Positions 1 through 8,308 of a stretch of DNA of 49,231 bases are shown piece after piece. Every line of letters starts with the position of its first letter. Position 1 is the stretch's first letter. The translations under genes and the position numbers were made by a program. Below the pieces are notes generated by a model, which saw only the letters and a program-made list of their open reading frames with translations, was not told the DNA's origin and did not search any database. Origin of the DNA: Dielma sp000508965 (GTDB taxonomy: Bacteria; Bacillota_I; Bacilli_A; Erysipelotrichales; Erysipelotrichaceae); contig BAHV02000019.1 in assembly GCA_000508965.1 (NCBI GenBank), positions 1-49,231 on the forward strand, in the 5' to 3' direction.

Positions 1-7
1 AATGATT

Positions 8-15
8 CTCCTTTC
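8..15 (-). promoter_or_regulatory. RBS of a minus-strand gene starting just outside the window
   Basis: Read on the minus strand the left edge gives GAAAGGAG followed by AATCATT and then the window ends. This is the position and spacing expected of a Shine-Dalgarno for a gene whose ATG lies immediately left of base 1. It fits the minus-strand promoter and the cre-like site that follow. Confidence 0.55.
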
Positions 16-46
16 GAATGATTGCTTCGTTTACATCTTTAGTTTA

Positions 47-61
47 TCGAAAGCGTTAACA
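47..61 (-). promoter_or_regulatory. cre-like catabolite control site
   Basis: TCGAAAGCGTTAACA matches the Gram-positive CcpA consensus WTGNAANCGNWNNCW at all but one position (C for T at position 2). It lies between the minus-strand -10 element and the RBS at the window edge, a classical roadblock position. The off-window gene is therefore probably a catabolic gene under carbon catabolite repression. Which regulator binds is inference. Confidence 0.5.
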
Positions 62-74
62 TTTTGCAATGTAG

Positions 75-202
75 TTATATGAACATTTCGCTAATTATAT
101 GTTCGATTTATGATTGTGTAATCGCATACATTTTTTCTAAATTTACAACATTCAAAATATTCAGCGGTTTATGATTGACAAATATTCAAAATGTTCATAT
201 AA
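75..202. repeat. Inverted and direct repeats in a divergent control region (putative DeoR operators)
   Basis: TTATATGAACATTT at 75-88 is the exact reverse complement of AAATGTTCATATAA at 189-202. ATTCAAAATATTCA at 151-164 is repeated as ATTCAAAATGTTCA at 184-197. One copy overlaps the plus-strand -10, and one lies in the leader of the minus-strand gene. The DeoR-family regulator encoded at 1023 is the obvious candidate ligand (autoregulation plus control of the divergent gene). That assignment is inference. Confidence 0.5.
94..122 (-). promoter_or_regulatory. Putative SigA promoter reading left
   Basis: On the minus strand there is TATAAT (94-99) with a 17-bp spacer to ATTACA (117-122), which matches TTGACA at 4 of 6 positions. 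It would drive the gene whose RBS lies at bases 8-15. Confidence 0.45.
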
Positions 203-203
203 T
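175..203 (+). promoter_or_regulatory. Consensus SigA promoter
   Basis: Perfect TTGACA (175-180) and perfect TATAAT (198-203) separated by 17 bp, just upstream of the AGGAGG of the gene at 224. A fully consensus promoter suggests strong basal transcription. The repeats covering the -10 suggest it is held in check by a repressor. Confidence 0.85.
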
Positions 204-223
204 TTAATCAGGAGGATGTATTT

Positions 224-1036
224 ATGTTCAATATCCGTAAACATGCCTTTTCTGAAAAATGGCGAAATATTATCAGTGCAGTTATCTATATAATTTTTAT
301 TATCTATTCAGTGAATCTCATCATTCAAACCGAACAGCTCAGCTCAAAACTGTTTTATGCCGCTCTCGTTCTTATTCTGATCAGTGTTGTCGCGCTGTCA
401 GAATATCTGCGTCTGCTTTACCGGCAGGCAATCAAGACACTGATCATGGAATGTGATCCTGATGCGGCTAAACAACTGAAAGCAAAGCTATTGAAATATG
501 ATATTTTTAAAGCTTATAAGAAAACAATGCTGATTTTTGATCTCATGGTCAATGCCGATTTGAATCAGTATCAGCAGAATATTGATTTACTTGATCAAAA
601 TGAAAAATTCTTTAAGCAGAGTCTCGATAACCTGCTGATCCGCAATTATAATTACTTTAAGGCTTATATCGGTATTGATAATAAGACCAAGGCGAAAAAG
701 TATTATCAGGATACAATTAAAATGAAGGGCGCTAAAATCAAGGGCAGCAAGGTTTCACCGCTTTATTCATGGGAAGAAATCGATGCCGTTTATTATTTGT
801 GCATTAAAGATATTAAGAAAAGCAAGAACGCTTTCGTAAATACGAATACCCAGATGATGAATAACCGTGAGTTAAGTCATTATTATTATGATTATGCACA
901 ATTGAACCTGCTTGATGATAATTTGGCGGAAGCAAAGAAGCATTTGCAGCAGGTCGTTGAAATCAGTAATAAAAATGCCCTTCATGATCTGGCAATGGCA
1001 CAATTAAAGGAGCTGACAAAGCATGAAAAAGCATAA
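224..1036 (+). CDS. Membrane-anchored TPR-like protein of unknown function
   Basis: 270 aa, not recognised as a named family. Two hydrophobic segments near residues 14-34 and 43-63 form a membrane hairpin. A long charged helical cytoplasmic part follows, and its last third (around residues 205-265) reads like tetratricopeptide repeats with alternating Tyr, Ala and Leu. The start is supported by AGGAGG with good spacing and by the consensus promoter at 175-203. The 3' end overlaps the start of the downstream DeoR-family gene by 14 bp, so the two are co-transcribed and translationally coupled. A role in sensing or in scaffolding the regulator is possible but unproven. Confidence 0.8.
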   Translation: MFNIRKHAFSEKWRNIISAVIYIIFIIYSVNLIIQTEQLSSKLFYAALVLILISVVALSEYLRLLYRQAIKTLIMECDPDAAKQLKAKLLKYDIFKAYKKTMLIFDLMVNADLNQYQQNIDLLDQNEKFFKQSLDNLLIRNYNYFKAYIGIDNKTKAKKYYQDTIKMKGAKIKGSKVSPLYSWEEIDAVYYLCIKDIKKSKNAFVNTNTQMMNNRELSHYYYDYAQLNLLDDNLAEAKKHLQQVVEISNKNALHDLAMAQLKELTKHEKA

Positions 1037-1808
1037 AACAATCGTTGACAGCCGCCGGCAGAAGGTGATGCTGGCGATGCAGAAATATGGCAAGGTGATG
1101 GTTGATGATCTGGCTGCGGAGCTGCAGGTTTCTCCATTGACAATTCGCCGTGATCTTCAATATTGGGAAGAGCAAAATGCAATTGAACGCTTTTACGGCG
1201 GTGCAAAACTTGTTAATTCAGTGATTCCCTGTGATGATCCGACGATGAGCAATGCTTTATATAAGCATGCGATTGCGAAATATGCCGCTCAATATGTTGA
1301 GGAAGGCGATACGATATTCATCAACACCAGTTCAACCGCACTGTTAGTCATCCGCTATATCCGCAATAAGCGCTGTACGGTGATTACCAACAACGGCAAG
1401 GCTATTTTTGAGGAACATGATCCGCTGGTAGCTATTGTTTTAACCGGCGGTGAGCTGCGGGTGCCAAAGGAATCCATGGTCGGCGAATTCGCCCTGAATA
1501 ATTTAAACCGCGTATCTGGCGCAAAATGCTTCTTAGGCTGCAGCGGCATTGATGTCCAAGGCGGCATTACAACGGCGATTTTGCAGGAGGTCGCCATCAA
1601 TGAAACGATGCTGAACCGCTGCAATGGGCCTTGCTTTATTCTTGCTGATCATACAAAGGTCGGTAATCAGCATAGCTTTATCAGCGGATCGATCCGCAAA
1701 GTCAGCTATCTGATAACCGATACCGAAGCTGACAATGAAGTCTGTAATGAAATTGAGAGCTGCGGCGTGAGAGTGGTTAAGCTTCAGCCGCTGGCTCATA
1801 TTGAATAA
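1023..1808 (+). CDS. DeoR-family transcriptional regulator
   Basis: 261 aa, normal length for the family. The N-terminal DeoR winged helix (residues about 10-65) includes the signature LQVSPLTIRRDL. It is followed by the DeoR C-terminal sugar-phosphate sensor (about residues 75-240) with the typical INTSSTALLVIRYI, ITNNGKA and GCSGID segments, an isomerase-like fold that binds phosphorylated sugars. An internal GGAG precedes the ATG, which lies within the upstream gene. DeoR proteins are normally repressors relieved by a phosphosugar. The repeats at 75-202 are candidate operators, and the likely target besides itself is the divergent gene left of the window. Effector unknown. Confidence 0.92.
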   Translation: MKKHKTIVDSRRQKVMLAMQKYGKVMVDDLAAELQVSPLTIRRDLQYWEEQNAIERFYGGAKLVNSVIPCDDPTMSNALYKHAIAKYAAQYVEEGDTIFINTSSTALLVIRYIRNKRCTVITNNGKAIFEEHDPLVAIVLTGGELRVPKESMVGEFALNNLNRVSGAKCFLGCSGIDVQGGITTAILQEVAINETMLNRCNGPCFILADHTKVGNQHSFISGSIRKVSYLITDTEADNEVCNEIESCGVRVVKLQPLAHIE

Positions 1809-1853
1809 CAGAATCTTTAGTTATGATTTTATATACTTTAGAAAATAAAAGCC

Positions 1854-1906
1854 AAAAGGAAGAACTAATTTCATTGAATCAATGATTTTAATCTTCCTTT
1901 TTTTTA
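1854..1906. terminator. Rho-independent terminator
   Basis: AAAAGGAAGA at 1854-1863 pairs with TCTTCCTTTT at 1892-1901, with an inner TCATTG/CAATGA hairpin, followed by a run of T. It separates the DeoR operon from the convergent gene ending at 1940. Confidence 0.85.
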
Positions 1907-1939
1907 TTTATCCAATCATATGATCAGCATTCGTTTGCT

Positions 1940-4030
1940 TTATGAATGAAGCGTTTCTTTTAGTAATGAACGATATGTATTGGCAAATTCAGTTATGCTT
2001 GTATAAGTATTTAATGTATCATCGTTCAGCTTGCCGCTTGCATCAACAGGCACTGCTTCCATAAAGTAACCGAGTATCTGTGCGCCAGGCATTTTAATAG
2101 TGATTGTAAAGCCTTTTGATTTACCGCTCAAGTCTGTCCGCCCGTTTGAGGTCGGCACTGCCTTACCGCATTTGAAGCACAGAAAGCCGCCGCTTTTAGC
2201 TACGCTGTGTTCAAAGTTTTCCTGTACTTCTTTACTTTGCTCATCAGAAAATTCCAGTGAAATACTGACATCCTTCGCAATTACCATGGCAGTAGGAAAA
2301 CATGGGAAAATACAATTATCACGGTCATCGAAGCCACCCTTGGAGATTTTAAGCGAGGTCGTATTGAACATCTCCTCGGTAAGTACAAATACTCCCGGAT
2401 CGAACCATTCGCGGACAAAATTCACCTTGGCAGCGCGGAATGCGATTTTCATATCAAAGGATGTGTTGGAGAGATCTGTTTCACTCTTGGAATGACCATC
2501 GGTGGTAGTTTGAGAATAACCGCCGAACAAACATTTAAATCCTGTCGTTTTCTGTGTCGTATCCGAGCTGGTAGAAGTCGATTTTTTCATATCCGCTGAC
2601 GAGGAACTGATAACGATATCCGAGAAGCGGTTTTCCAATGCATCAGGCAGCAGCTTCCCTGCTAATTCGCTGTCTGTCTCCTTCTTACAAGCATTTAAAT
2701 ACTCCTGTTCCTTTTCTTTTAAGGCTTCTTCAACGACACCCAATTCCTGATAAAGTGTCTTGATTGTCAGCGTATAATCCTGCGATTTAGCGGCAATCAA
2801 TTCTTTAGAAGCGAGCGCCATGCTTTCTATACTTTGCGTATAAGCATTTTGCGCCTCACCTAACAGACTCATTTCTTTTGTGAAATTAGCATCCTCAAAG
2901 CTGGCAAATGCCGCCTTAGCACGTTCAGCTGCCGTTTTCTTCGATGCTGCGTCTATCATTCCATCAATAAAATGTAAAGAGGCACAGAAACTGGCACCAT
3001 AACGTTCATCTAAAGCTTTTTCCTGCTGAGCCAGCGCATCCTTGGCGCTCTTGCAGGCGGCGATCCTCTGACCGATCTTGCTTGATTGATCCATGACCTC
3101 AAAGGTCAGGATCTGCTGAAGCAGAGAATCTCGTTTATTCTTTAAACGCTGAACCTCACTTTTATAGAAGTCTGATGATTTTAACAGATCGACAAAGCTG
3201 AATTTAGAGTCAAGATCCTCAAACCAATCAGAAGGTTCCATTACTACCGGATAAACATAGCCGCCGTTAGGATCATATTTGCGTGCATTAACCACGCGGT
3301 CGCGGGCTTCCTGCAATTCTGCGCCGGAGCCGCTGTCAAGTACCCCCTCGATGATTTTCATATCCTTATCAGAGAAAATACCCAGCACCTTGCCATGACA
3401 AGCGTCAATCTTCAGCAGATAGCCTTCAGCCACCGTCTGATACCAATTTAAAAATTCCTCTTCACGGTGTATCCTGCTTTCATCATCATCCAGCGGATAA
3501 ATTTCCTTCAGGCGCTGCCGTTCAGCATTCTGAGCATCCGCCCATTTCTTTTTTTCATCAACATATGCCTCATAAAGCATGTAGAAAAGCTGCTGCAGAT
3601 TCAAAGTGTATTCAGTACCTTCATCATTGATATACTTAACCTCGCTGCGCAGCAATTCACGCAATTCATTCTTGGCTTTAATTAGATTGTTATTGATTTT
3701 TGGTGTCAGCACATCTAAAGCCGATACATACTGATTAGCTAAAAAACGTCCGTTATCTGCACCGACGACTCTAGCCGGTGAAAACAGCTTATTGGCAATC
3801 CTTGATTCATTAGCTGCCACCTTGATTGGTTTTTCAAAACGTGTGTCATACCTGAAATTCTCCGGATTCAATTCCGTTCCCGGCATCATTAAGGTAAACA
3901 TCTGAGAACTGCTTGTGGTTCCAAAAAGATCATCAATCTTATAATAAATTTTATCAATTGTTGAACCTTCCTCCGCTTCTTGAAAAGCAGATTTGGATAG
4001 ATCCGTTTTATTCCCTTCTGGTTTCGGCAT
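1940..4030 (-). CDS. Large soluble protein, paralog of the adjacent upstream gene; function unknown
   Basis: 696 aa, no signal peptide or membrane segment, family not recognised. The order seen is: an N-terminal region with MFTLMMPGTEL, a helical coiled-coil middle rich in Lys, Glu and Ala (about residues 110-480), a low-complexity Ser/Thr stretch (about 490-530) and a beta-rich C-terminal domain. The C-terminal domain shows WFDPGVF, CIFPCFPTAMVIAKD, FLCFKCGK and IKMPGAQILGYFM. All these landmarks recur in order in the protein encoded at 4046-5779, so the two are full-length paralogs. AAGGAGG precedes the start and the gap to the upstream gene is about 15 nt, so they form one operon. The C-terminal CxxC may bind metal. 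No function is assigned. Confidence 0.85.
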   Translation of the reverse strand: MPKPEGNKTDLSKSAFQEAEEGSTIDKIYYKIDDLFGTTSSSQMFTLMMPGTELNPENFRYDTRFEKPIKVAANESRIANKLFSPARVVGADNGRFLANQYVSALDVLTPKINNNLIKAKNELRELLRSEVKYINDEGTEYTLNLQQLFYMLYEAYVDEKKKWADAQNAERQRLKEIYPLDDDESRIHREEEFLNWYQTVAEGYLLKIDACHGKVLGIFSDKDMKIIEGVLDSGSGAELQEARDRVVNARKYDPNGGYVYPVVMEPSDWFEDLDSKFSFVDLLKSSDFYKSEVQRLKNKRDSLLQQILTFEVMDQSSKIGQRIAACKSAKDALAQQEKALDERYGASFCASLHFIDGMIDAASKKTAAERAKAAFASFEDANFTKEMSLLGEAQNAYTQSIESMALASKELIAAKSQDYTLTIKTLYQELGVVEEALKEKEQEYLNACKKETDSELAGKLLPDALENRFSDIVISSSSADMKKSTSTSSDTTQKTTGFKCLFGGYSQTTTDGHSKSETDLSNTSFDMKIAFRAAKVNFVREWFDPGVFVLTEEMFNTTSLKISKGGFDDRDNCIFPCFPTAMVIAKDVSISLEFSDEQSKEVQENFEHSVAKSGGFLCFKCGKAVPTSNGRTDLSGKSKGFTITIKMPGAQILGYFMEAVPVDASGKLNDDTLNTYTSITEFANTYRSLLKETLHS

Positions 4031-4045
4031 AGCTAAACCTCCTTT

Positions 4046-5779
4046 TTATAGTTTCTGGCTTTCATCAGCCGGAGTAAAATGCATGAAATAACCTGCCAGC
4101 TGCGGATAGGCATAACGCAGGGTCAATGTATTCCCGTCATCATCCATCACCGGCTGAATGTCCTGTGCATATTCACAAAAACATAGAAACTGATACCCCT
4201 GTCTAACATATCGTTTAAATATATCCTTCATCCTGTGACTCTCGGAATTAAAGGTAAATTGCAGTGTCAGATCCTTAATCAGTACAAAGGATGTGGAGTA
4301 GACAGGAAACAAACAAGCTTCTTGCTTTAAATCGGTCAGCGGCAGCACACCTTTGGCAATCGATGCTTCATTAATTGAACAGTAATGACTGCTTAAGCGA
4401 AAGAATTCCGGATGAAACCATGACCGATTGATTTTTATTTTACGAGCCAAAAAGCCAAGATTGATCAGCAGGTTATTTTTCAGTATTTCCTCGTCAAGTC
4501 CATAGGGTACATTAGCGCCGAATAATGCATTCATACCAATTAAGGAAAGCTGTGTATCTGCCAGCAAGGACGATGTCTCATAGAGAGCGGCTAATGAAGA
4601 ATGAATTTCTAATGCCTTATAATCCGCATCGGCATTTACCGGCAGAAGTGCGGTTCGATTTTCAGCTTTATCTCTTTTAGCTGCTAGTGTCATCAGTTCC
4701 ATCTGCTGATTCACGATCTGCAATTCAGAAGCAAACTGCTGCTTCAGTCTTTCAGGCTCAGCCATTGACAGATCCATTGTCTCACAGGCTGTAATCATCT
4801 GTTCATATGTCTCATTCAGCTGAATCATACTAAGAGCCGCAGCACGCATCGGTTTACTTTTCTTAAGCTGCCAATGGTTTATCAGACAGCCTGCCAGCCG
4901 TTCTTTAAAAGGACAGTCAGCAGCTACGGAACTAAAAGTTAAACGTTGACTTTCATTAAACCACGCTTGATCATCCGCTTGCCGCAGATTCTCTATTAAT
5001 TGATTTCTAGCTTTGTTCCAAGGCTGATTTGTTGATTCATCAAGAAAAAAATACATCTGTTCTAACGTTTTGTACATTTTCTCAAAGGCCTGTGCATAAT
5101 CAATGGCATAAGCATAAAATGAGCGCAGAAGCTGAAACTGATCAAAATCACTTGTCAGCTTCTGCCGCCAGTTTTCAGGATGCAGTACGACCGGCAAAAC
5201 GATCTTGCCATCCGGCTGCCGCTGTTTAGCACGTTCAAGCTCTGCCTTAACATTTGTCAGTTCTTCATCCGCAAAACCAAGCTGCTTTTGCTGCTGTTCT
5301 TCAAGCAGCTGATACAGGCATTCATTCTCATTTTCCAGCTCAGTGAGAAAGCTTTCCATAAAGGTACGGTACTCCTCACTTTTTAGCCCGTATTTCAGCA
5401 TGAAATCCTGTTTCATCGCATGCAGGCTTCGCTGACGCTCATATCGCTGATGGCAGCTTGCTTCTAAATTACGATAGGGAAAAAGCTTTAAGCGCTGAGT
5501 GATATTTTTTAAAGCATCATTTTGCTGAGGCAGCAGCGAGGTCAGCGACGCTTCATAACGAGATAAAAACGAAGTCGGTGCCGAATAAGCTGCATAGTGA
5601 CAAGGTGGCAGATAAACATTGGCAAGATTGCTTTCTGCAATCATTCTGGCTGTGCTGTCATCCTTCAAATCCTGCAGTCTGAGCGTTTTTTTCATCCTCA
5701 TGAGACACAAAAATTGATCCTCGCGTTCACTGCCCAGTTCATAATCGATAGCACAGTAAATCTGTTCCAGTAAATTCAT
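4046..5779 (-). CDS. Large soluble protein, first member of the tandem paralog pair; function unknown
   Basis: 577 aa from the ATG preceded by GGAGGAAATGT. An upstream in-frame ATG at 5800 has no RBS. It is co-linear with the 696-aa product: QIYCAIDYELG matches KIYYKIDDLFG, IVLPVVLHPENW matches YVYPVVMEPSDW, SWFHPEFFRL matches EWFDPGVFVL, CLFPVYSTSFVLIKD matches CIFPCFPTAMVIAKD, and YPQLAGYFM matches MPGAQILGYFM. The middle is coiled-coil and Gln/Glu/Leu rich. It lacks the Ser/Thr insert and the CxxC of its sister (it has CFC instead). The pair probably forms a heteromeric cytoplasmic assembly; that is inference. Confidence 0.85.
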   Translation of the reverse strand: MNLLEQIYCAIDYELGSEREDQFLCLMRMKKTLRLQDLKDDSTARMIAESNLANVYLPPCHYAAYSAPTSFLSRYEASLTSLLPQQNDALKNITQRLKLFPYRNLEASCHQRYERQRSLHAMKQDFMLKYGLKSEEYRTFMESFLTELENENECLYQLLEEQQQKQLGFADEELTNVKAELERAKQRQPDGKIVLPVVLHPENWRQKLTSDFDQFQLLRSFYAYAIDYAQAFEKMYKTLEQMYFFLDESTNQPWNKARNQLIENLRQADDQAWFNESQRLTFSSVAADCPFKERLAGCLINHWQLKKSKPMRAAALSMIQLNETYEQMITACETMDLSMAEPERLKQQFASELQIVNQQMELMTLAAKRDKAENRTALLPVNADADYKALEIHSSLAALYETSSLLADTQLSLIGMNALFGANVPYGLDEEILKNNLLINLGFLARKIKINRSWFHPEFFRLSSHYCSINEASIAKGVLPLTDLKQEACLFPVYSTSFVLIKDLTLQFTFNSESHRMKDIFKRYVRQGYQFLCFCEYAQDIQPVMDDDGNTLTLRYAYPQLAGYFMHFTPADESQKL

Positions 5780-5798
5780 ACATTTCCTCCTGTCTCCC

Positions 5799-5804
5799 AT
5801 TATA
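5799..5804 (-). promoter_or_regulatory. -10 element for the paralog operon
   Basis: TATAAT on the minus strand 20 bases upstream of the start codon at 5779. No good -35 is visible at 17 bp, which suggests a requirement for an activator. The LytTR gene facing away next door is one candidate. Confidence 0.35.
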
Positions 5805-5971
5805 TAGAGCTGATGTTCAATAACGGAATTTCCGCTTTGATGTTACATATTCAGCTGGCTTAAATACAATTTTCGCATTTTAAAGCTGTATATTTGCAGA
5901 AGAATCATAGATTTATTTTGCCCTGTCCTTTAATCTGTTTCACTATAAATAGGGTTGGGTTGGAGATGCAA

Positions 5972-6403
5972 ATGAAAATATGGCTAAGAAAGAGTAATAA
6001 AATCAGTGAAAATAATATTATAATCTATTATAACCAGCAGAATGACCGCAGCTTAAAACAAATTGTAAAGATTATTGATTTATATGGATTAAGATTAAAA
6101 GCTTATGATGATCAGCATAATATGTTTCTAATTCCATTACCCTTGATCTATTACATAGAATGTATTGATAACAAGGTATTTATCTACACAAAAGACGAAA
6201 TGTTTCGCTCCCATGAACGGTTTACTAAGCTGAAAAATAGTTATTCGTCTGAAGGCCTGATTCAAATTAACAAGAACACGCTGGTGAATAAGGTTCATAT
6301 CCAGTCCGTGCAGATTGAAAAGGAATGCAGACGGAAATTATATTTGAGCAACGATGAATCATTGATCGTAAATCGCAAGTACAGCAAACAATTCAGCTTA
6401 TAA
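5972..6403 (+). CDS. Stand-alone LytTR-family DNA-binding regulator
   Basis: 143 aa from the ATG at 5972, chosen because GGAG lies 6 nt upstream; ATGs at 5966 and 5894 are less well placed. The LytTR domain spans about residues 40-140, with YYIECIDNKVFIYTKD, the TKLKN...GLIQINKNTLVN segment and the terminal VNRKYSKQF. There is no receiver domain, so it is not a typical response regulator. The N-terminal 40 residues are basic and beta-rich. It is divergent from the paralog operon and convergent with the M23 gene, so it is a reasonable local regulator of the cluster. The targets are inferred. Confidence 0.85.
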   Translation: MKIWLRKSNKISENNIIIYYNQQNDRSLKQIVKIIDLYGLRLKAYDDQHNMFLIPLPLIYYIECIDNKVFIYTKDEMFRSHERFTKLKNSYSSEGLIQINKNTLVNKVHIQSVQIEKECRRKLYLSNDESLIVNRKYSKQFSL

Positions 6404-6464
6404 AGCACTGAGTATGATCTAACAAAACCCCAAACCCTCATCACCTCAGTGAGCTTTACTGAAC

Positions 6465-6496
6465 AAATAAAATGACAGCGTGCTGTCATTTTATTT
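6465..6496. terminator. Bidirectional terminator
   Basis: Perfect 14-bp stem AAATAAAATGACAG with CTGTCATTTTATTT around a 4-nt loop, with T-rich ends on both strands. It serves the LytTR gene from the left and includes the stop codon of the M23 gene from the right. Confidence 0.85.
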
Positions 6497-7348
6497 ACTC
6501 TGATCTAAATTGATCCTGCCATTATGCTCAATCTTCAATATTTTATCAGTGACCATTGCACCATCCCAGCCAACATAGAAATATTGCTGATGTCCCTGTT
6601 CCATATAAGGGATGAATGTATGAACCGCCAATGTACCGTTAGCATTAAAGTGATAATATTTGCCATCGATCCACCGATTACAGTCTTTCAGCATCCCATT
6701 ATGCTCATAAAAATACCAGCAGTGAGTTTCTTCATCCTTGTGCCAGCCATCTTTTAATTCAAAATATGTAAACTTCATGTCAAAGGTATTCATGATCTCT
6801 GTCTCATTCAAATGATACACCAACCTTGGATCAATGGCATTAGGCAAGGTACCCGGATGAAAATTATTATCTGAAAAATGAGTCCAGCCAGCTGCATTGA
6901 TCAACGGTGATGCCGGTGTAATATTCAGTTTTCCGCGGCCTGCTTCAATATGGGTATGTGAACCGCTGCCGATACCGGAACAGCCCATCGACTGAAAAGT
7001 TTCTCCCTGTTTAACTTCCATCCCCAAATACAAAGAGGATATATCATTGTCATGCCAGATATCCAGTACTAAATAATCGACAATCCCATCGGCAAACCGT
7101 ACAGGTGAAAGAGACTGCCATACGACCTCATTGCCGTTGCCGAGGTGGTATTTCCCCATACACCGCATGCTTACCGGGGCATATAAGTGCTGATCGTTTG
7201 GATCAGCATTATCCAAAGCCCATGTTCCTTCATGACTTAACCATTGATGAATACCGTCCTCACCGCATCCCTGTGTCAGATTTATGACTGTCTGCGGCCA
7301 TAGTATAACCTCATTCTGACCGCATTTTAAAGATTGATGCTTACGCAT
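6491..7348 (-). CDS. M23-type peptidase with C-terminal choline-binding-like repeats
   Basis: 285 aa from the ATG preceded by GGAGGTGATTGAT; an upstream in-frame ATG at 7378 lacks an RBS. Residues about 30-150 carry an M23 (LytM-like) zinc peptidase signature: SHEGTWALD with H39 and D46 as zinc ligands, and GSHTHIE with the catalytic and third ligand histidines at 121 and 123. From about residue 200 there are Trp/Tyr/Gly repeats (WYFYEHNGMLKD, YYHFNANGTL, YFYVGWDGAM) like choline-binding modules. No signal peptide or TM segment is present, as in phage endolysins. It sits inside a cluster of unknown proteins, so it could be a holin- or lysis-released effector or a degenerate structural protein. 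Substrate unproven. Confidence 0.8.
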   Translation of the reverse strand: MRKHQSLKCGQNEVILWPQTVINLTQGCGEDGIHQWLSHEGTWALDNADPNDQHLYAPVSMRCMGKYHLGNGNEVVWQSLSPVRFADGIVDYLVLDIWHDNDISSLYLGMEVKQGETFQSMGCSGIGSGSHTHIEAGRGKLNITPASPLINAAGWTHFSDNNFHPGTLPNAIDPRLVYHLNETEIMNTFDMKFTYFELKDGWHKDEETHCWYFYEHNGMLKDCNRWIDGKYYHFNANGTLAVHTFIPYMEQGHQQYFYVGWDGAMVTDKILKIEHNGRINLDQSK

Positions 7349-7467
7349 ATCAATCACCTCCAGAGATACTATAAACAAACTCTGAGCATTAGACGTTTAA
7401 AATCCCTTTAATTGCATTCTGAAGATAACTTCATGCGAAAGATAATGCTGCTGATTTGTAGCAAACG

Positions 7468-7491
7468 GCTGTTTTTTCATTTTTAAACAGC
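7468..7491. promoter_or_regulatory. Inverted repeat between the M23 gene and the 256-aa gene
   Basis: GCTGTTT (7468-7474) and AAACAGC (7485-7491) around a 10-nt T-rich spacer, in the shared upstream region of two divergent genes. It could be an operator. No clear -10/-35 pair was found near it. Confidence 0.25.
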
Positions 7492-7537
7492 TTAGCTGAT
7501 AAAGTAAAAGCGGCAGAAGCCATAGGAGGTTTTAATT

Positions 7538-8308
7538 ATGGAATATAAAGATTGTATTGAGTTTTGGAAATGTGCAAAGATGTTTGAGCATCTACATGCT
7601 CAAAGTCTAGGTCAGCAGACTGTCTATCTGAAAGGAAGTGATCATGATTATTGGATGAAAAATTTTTACCCCGCTTATGTCAAGACAGGGTTAATCAGCG
7701 ATACCAAATTTTATTGTGAAAATGCTGATTCTCATCTTGGCGTTGGTAATGATGCAGCTTATGTAAATCATGAATATTGTAACATCCTCTATCAGCTGTA
7801 TAAGCATCTAGCTAAATTTAACATTGAAAATGTATTGCGTTCAATACCTGAAGAAATCGATCTAAACTTCATTGAAGGCTGGCCGAAATTCTTAATCGAT
7901 GAGTTGAACAGCACAAAAGATTTAAAAGATCCGGTAAAGCTTTTATACACGCTGCTTACGCAGGCTGAATGGCCGGCTAATCCGCTTCTAACCGGGGCTT
8001 TACAGGGCATTCTGCTGCTTAAAGGGTACGTCAAGCAGTATAAGTATGATCCTGCCCAGCATCGGGCTGCCAGAAGCATGTCTGAATCCTTTGAATTAAA
8101 TGCTGAAGAAAAAGATAACTGGATTAGTGTTGAACCAGTGATGCAGTTCATTATCAACATGGATGCTACGACTAACGAAGCATTCCTGATTAAGCAGCAG
8201 GATAAGATCAATGGATCAAAATTATTATATACCTTAAGTAAATTATATAAATATGCTGCTGCAGCTATCGCGGCACAGCCATTAAATGGAGGTTTCCTTC
8301 ATGACTAA
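7538..8308 (+). CDS. Unknown soluble protein (256 aa)
   Basis: AGGAGGT precedes the ATG. 256 aa, without signal peptide or obvious TM segment. A moderately hydrophobic helix around residues 150-170 (LLTGALQGILLLKGY) and Ala-rich C-terminal helix do not look like membrane anchors. Family not recognised. Notable motifs are HDYWMKNFYPAYVKTG near residue 47 and a central DPVKLLYTLL. It is followed by the 322-aa gene with an 8-bp overlap, so the two are translationally coupled and probably interact. It is transcribed away from the M23 gene. Confidence 0.8.
   Translation: MEYKDCIEFWKCAKMFEHLHAQSLGQQTVYLKGSDHDYWMKNFYPAYVKTGLISDTKFYCENADSHLGVGNDAAYVNHEYCNILYQLYKHLAKFNIENVLRSIPEEIDLNFIEGWPKFLIDELNSTKDLKDPVKLLYTLLTQAEWPANPLLTGALQGILLLKGYVKQYKYDPAQHRAARSMSESFELNAEEKDNWISVEPVMQFIINMDATTNEAFLIKQQDKINGSKLLYTLSKLYKYAAAAIAAQPLNGGFLHD

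Noticed and set aside
2100..2495. 131-codon plus-strand frame inside the 696-aa gene
   Set aside because: Antisense of the conserved C-terminal domain shared with its paralog; no RBS.
7379..7537. Riboswitch or T-box leader upstream of the 256-aa gene
   Set aside because: Only a 7-bp inverted repeat is present. No conserved leader motifs, specifier loop or antiterminator.
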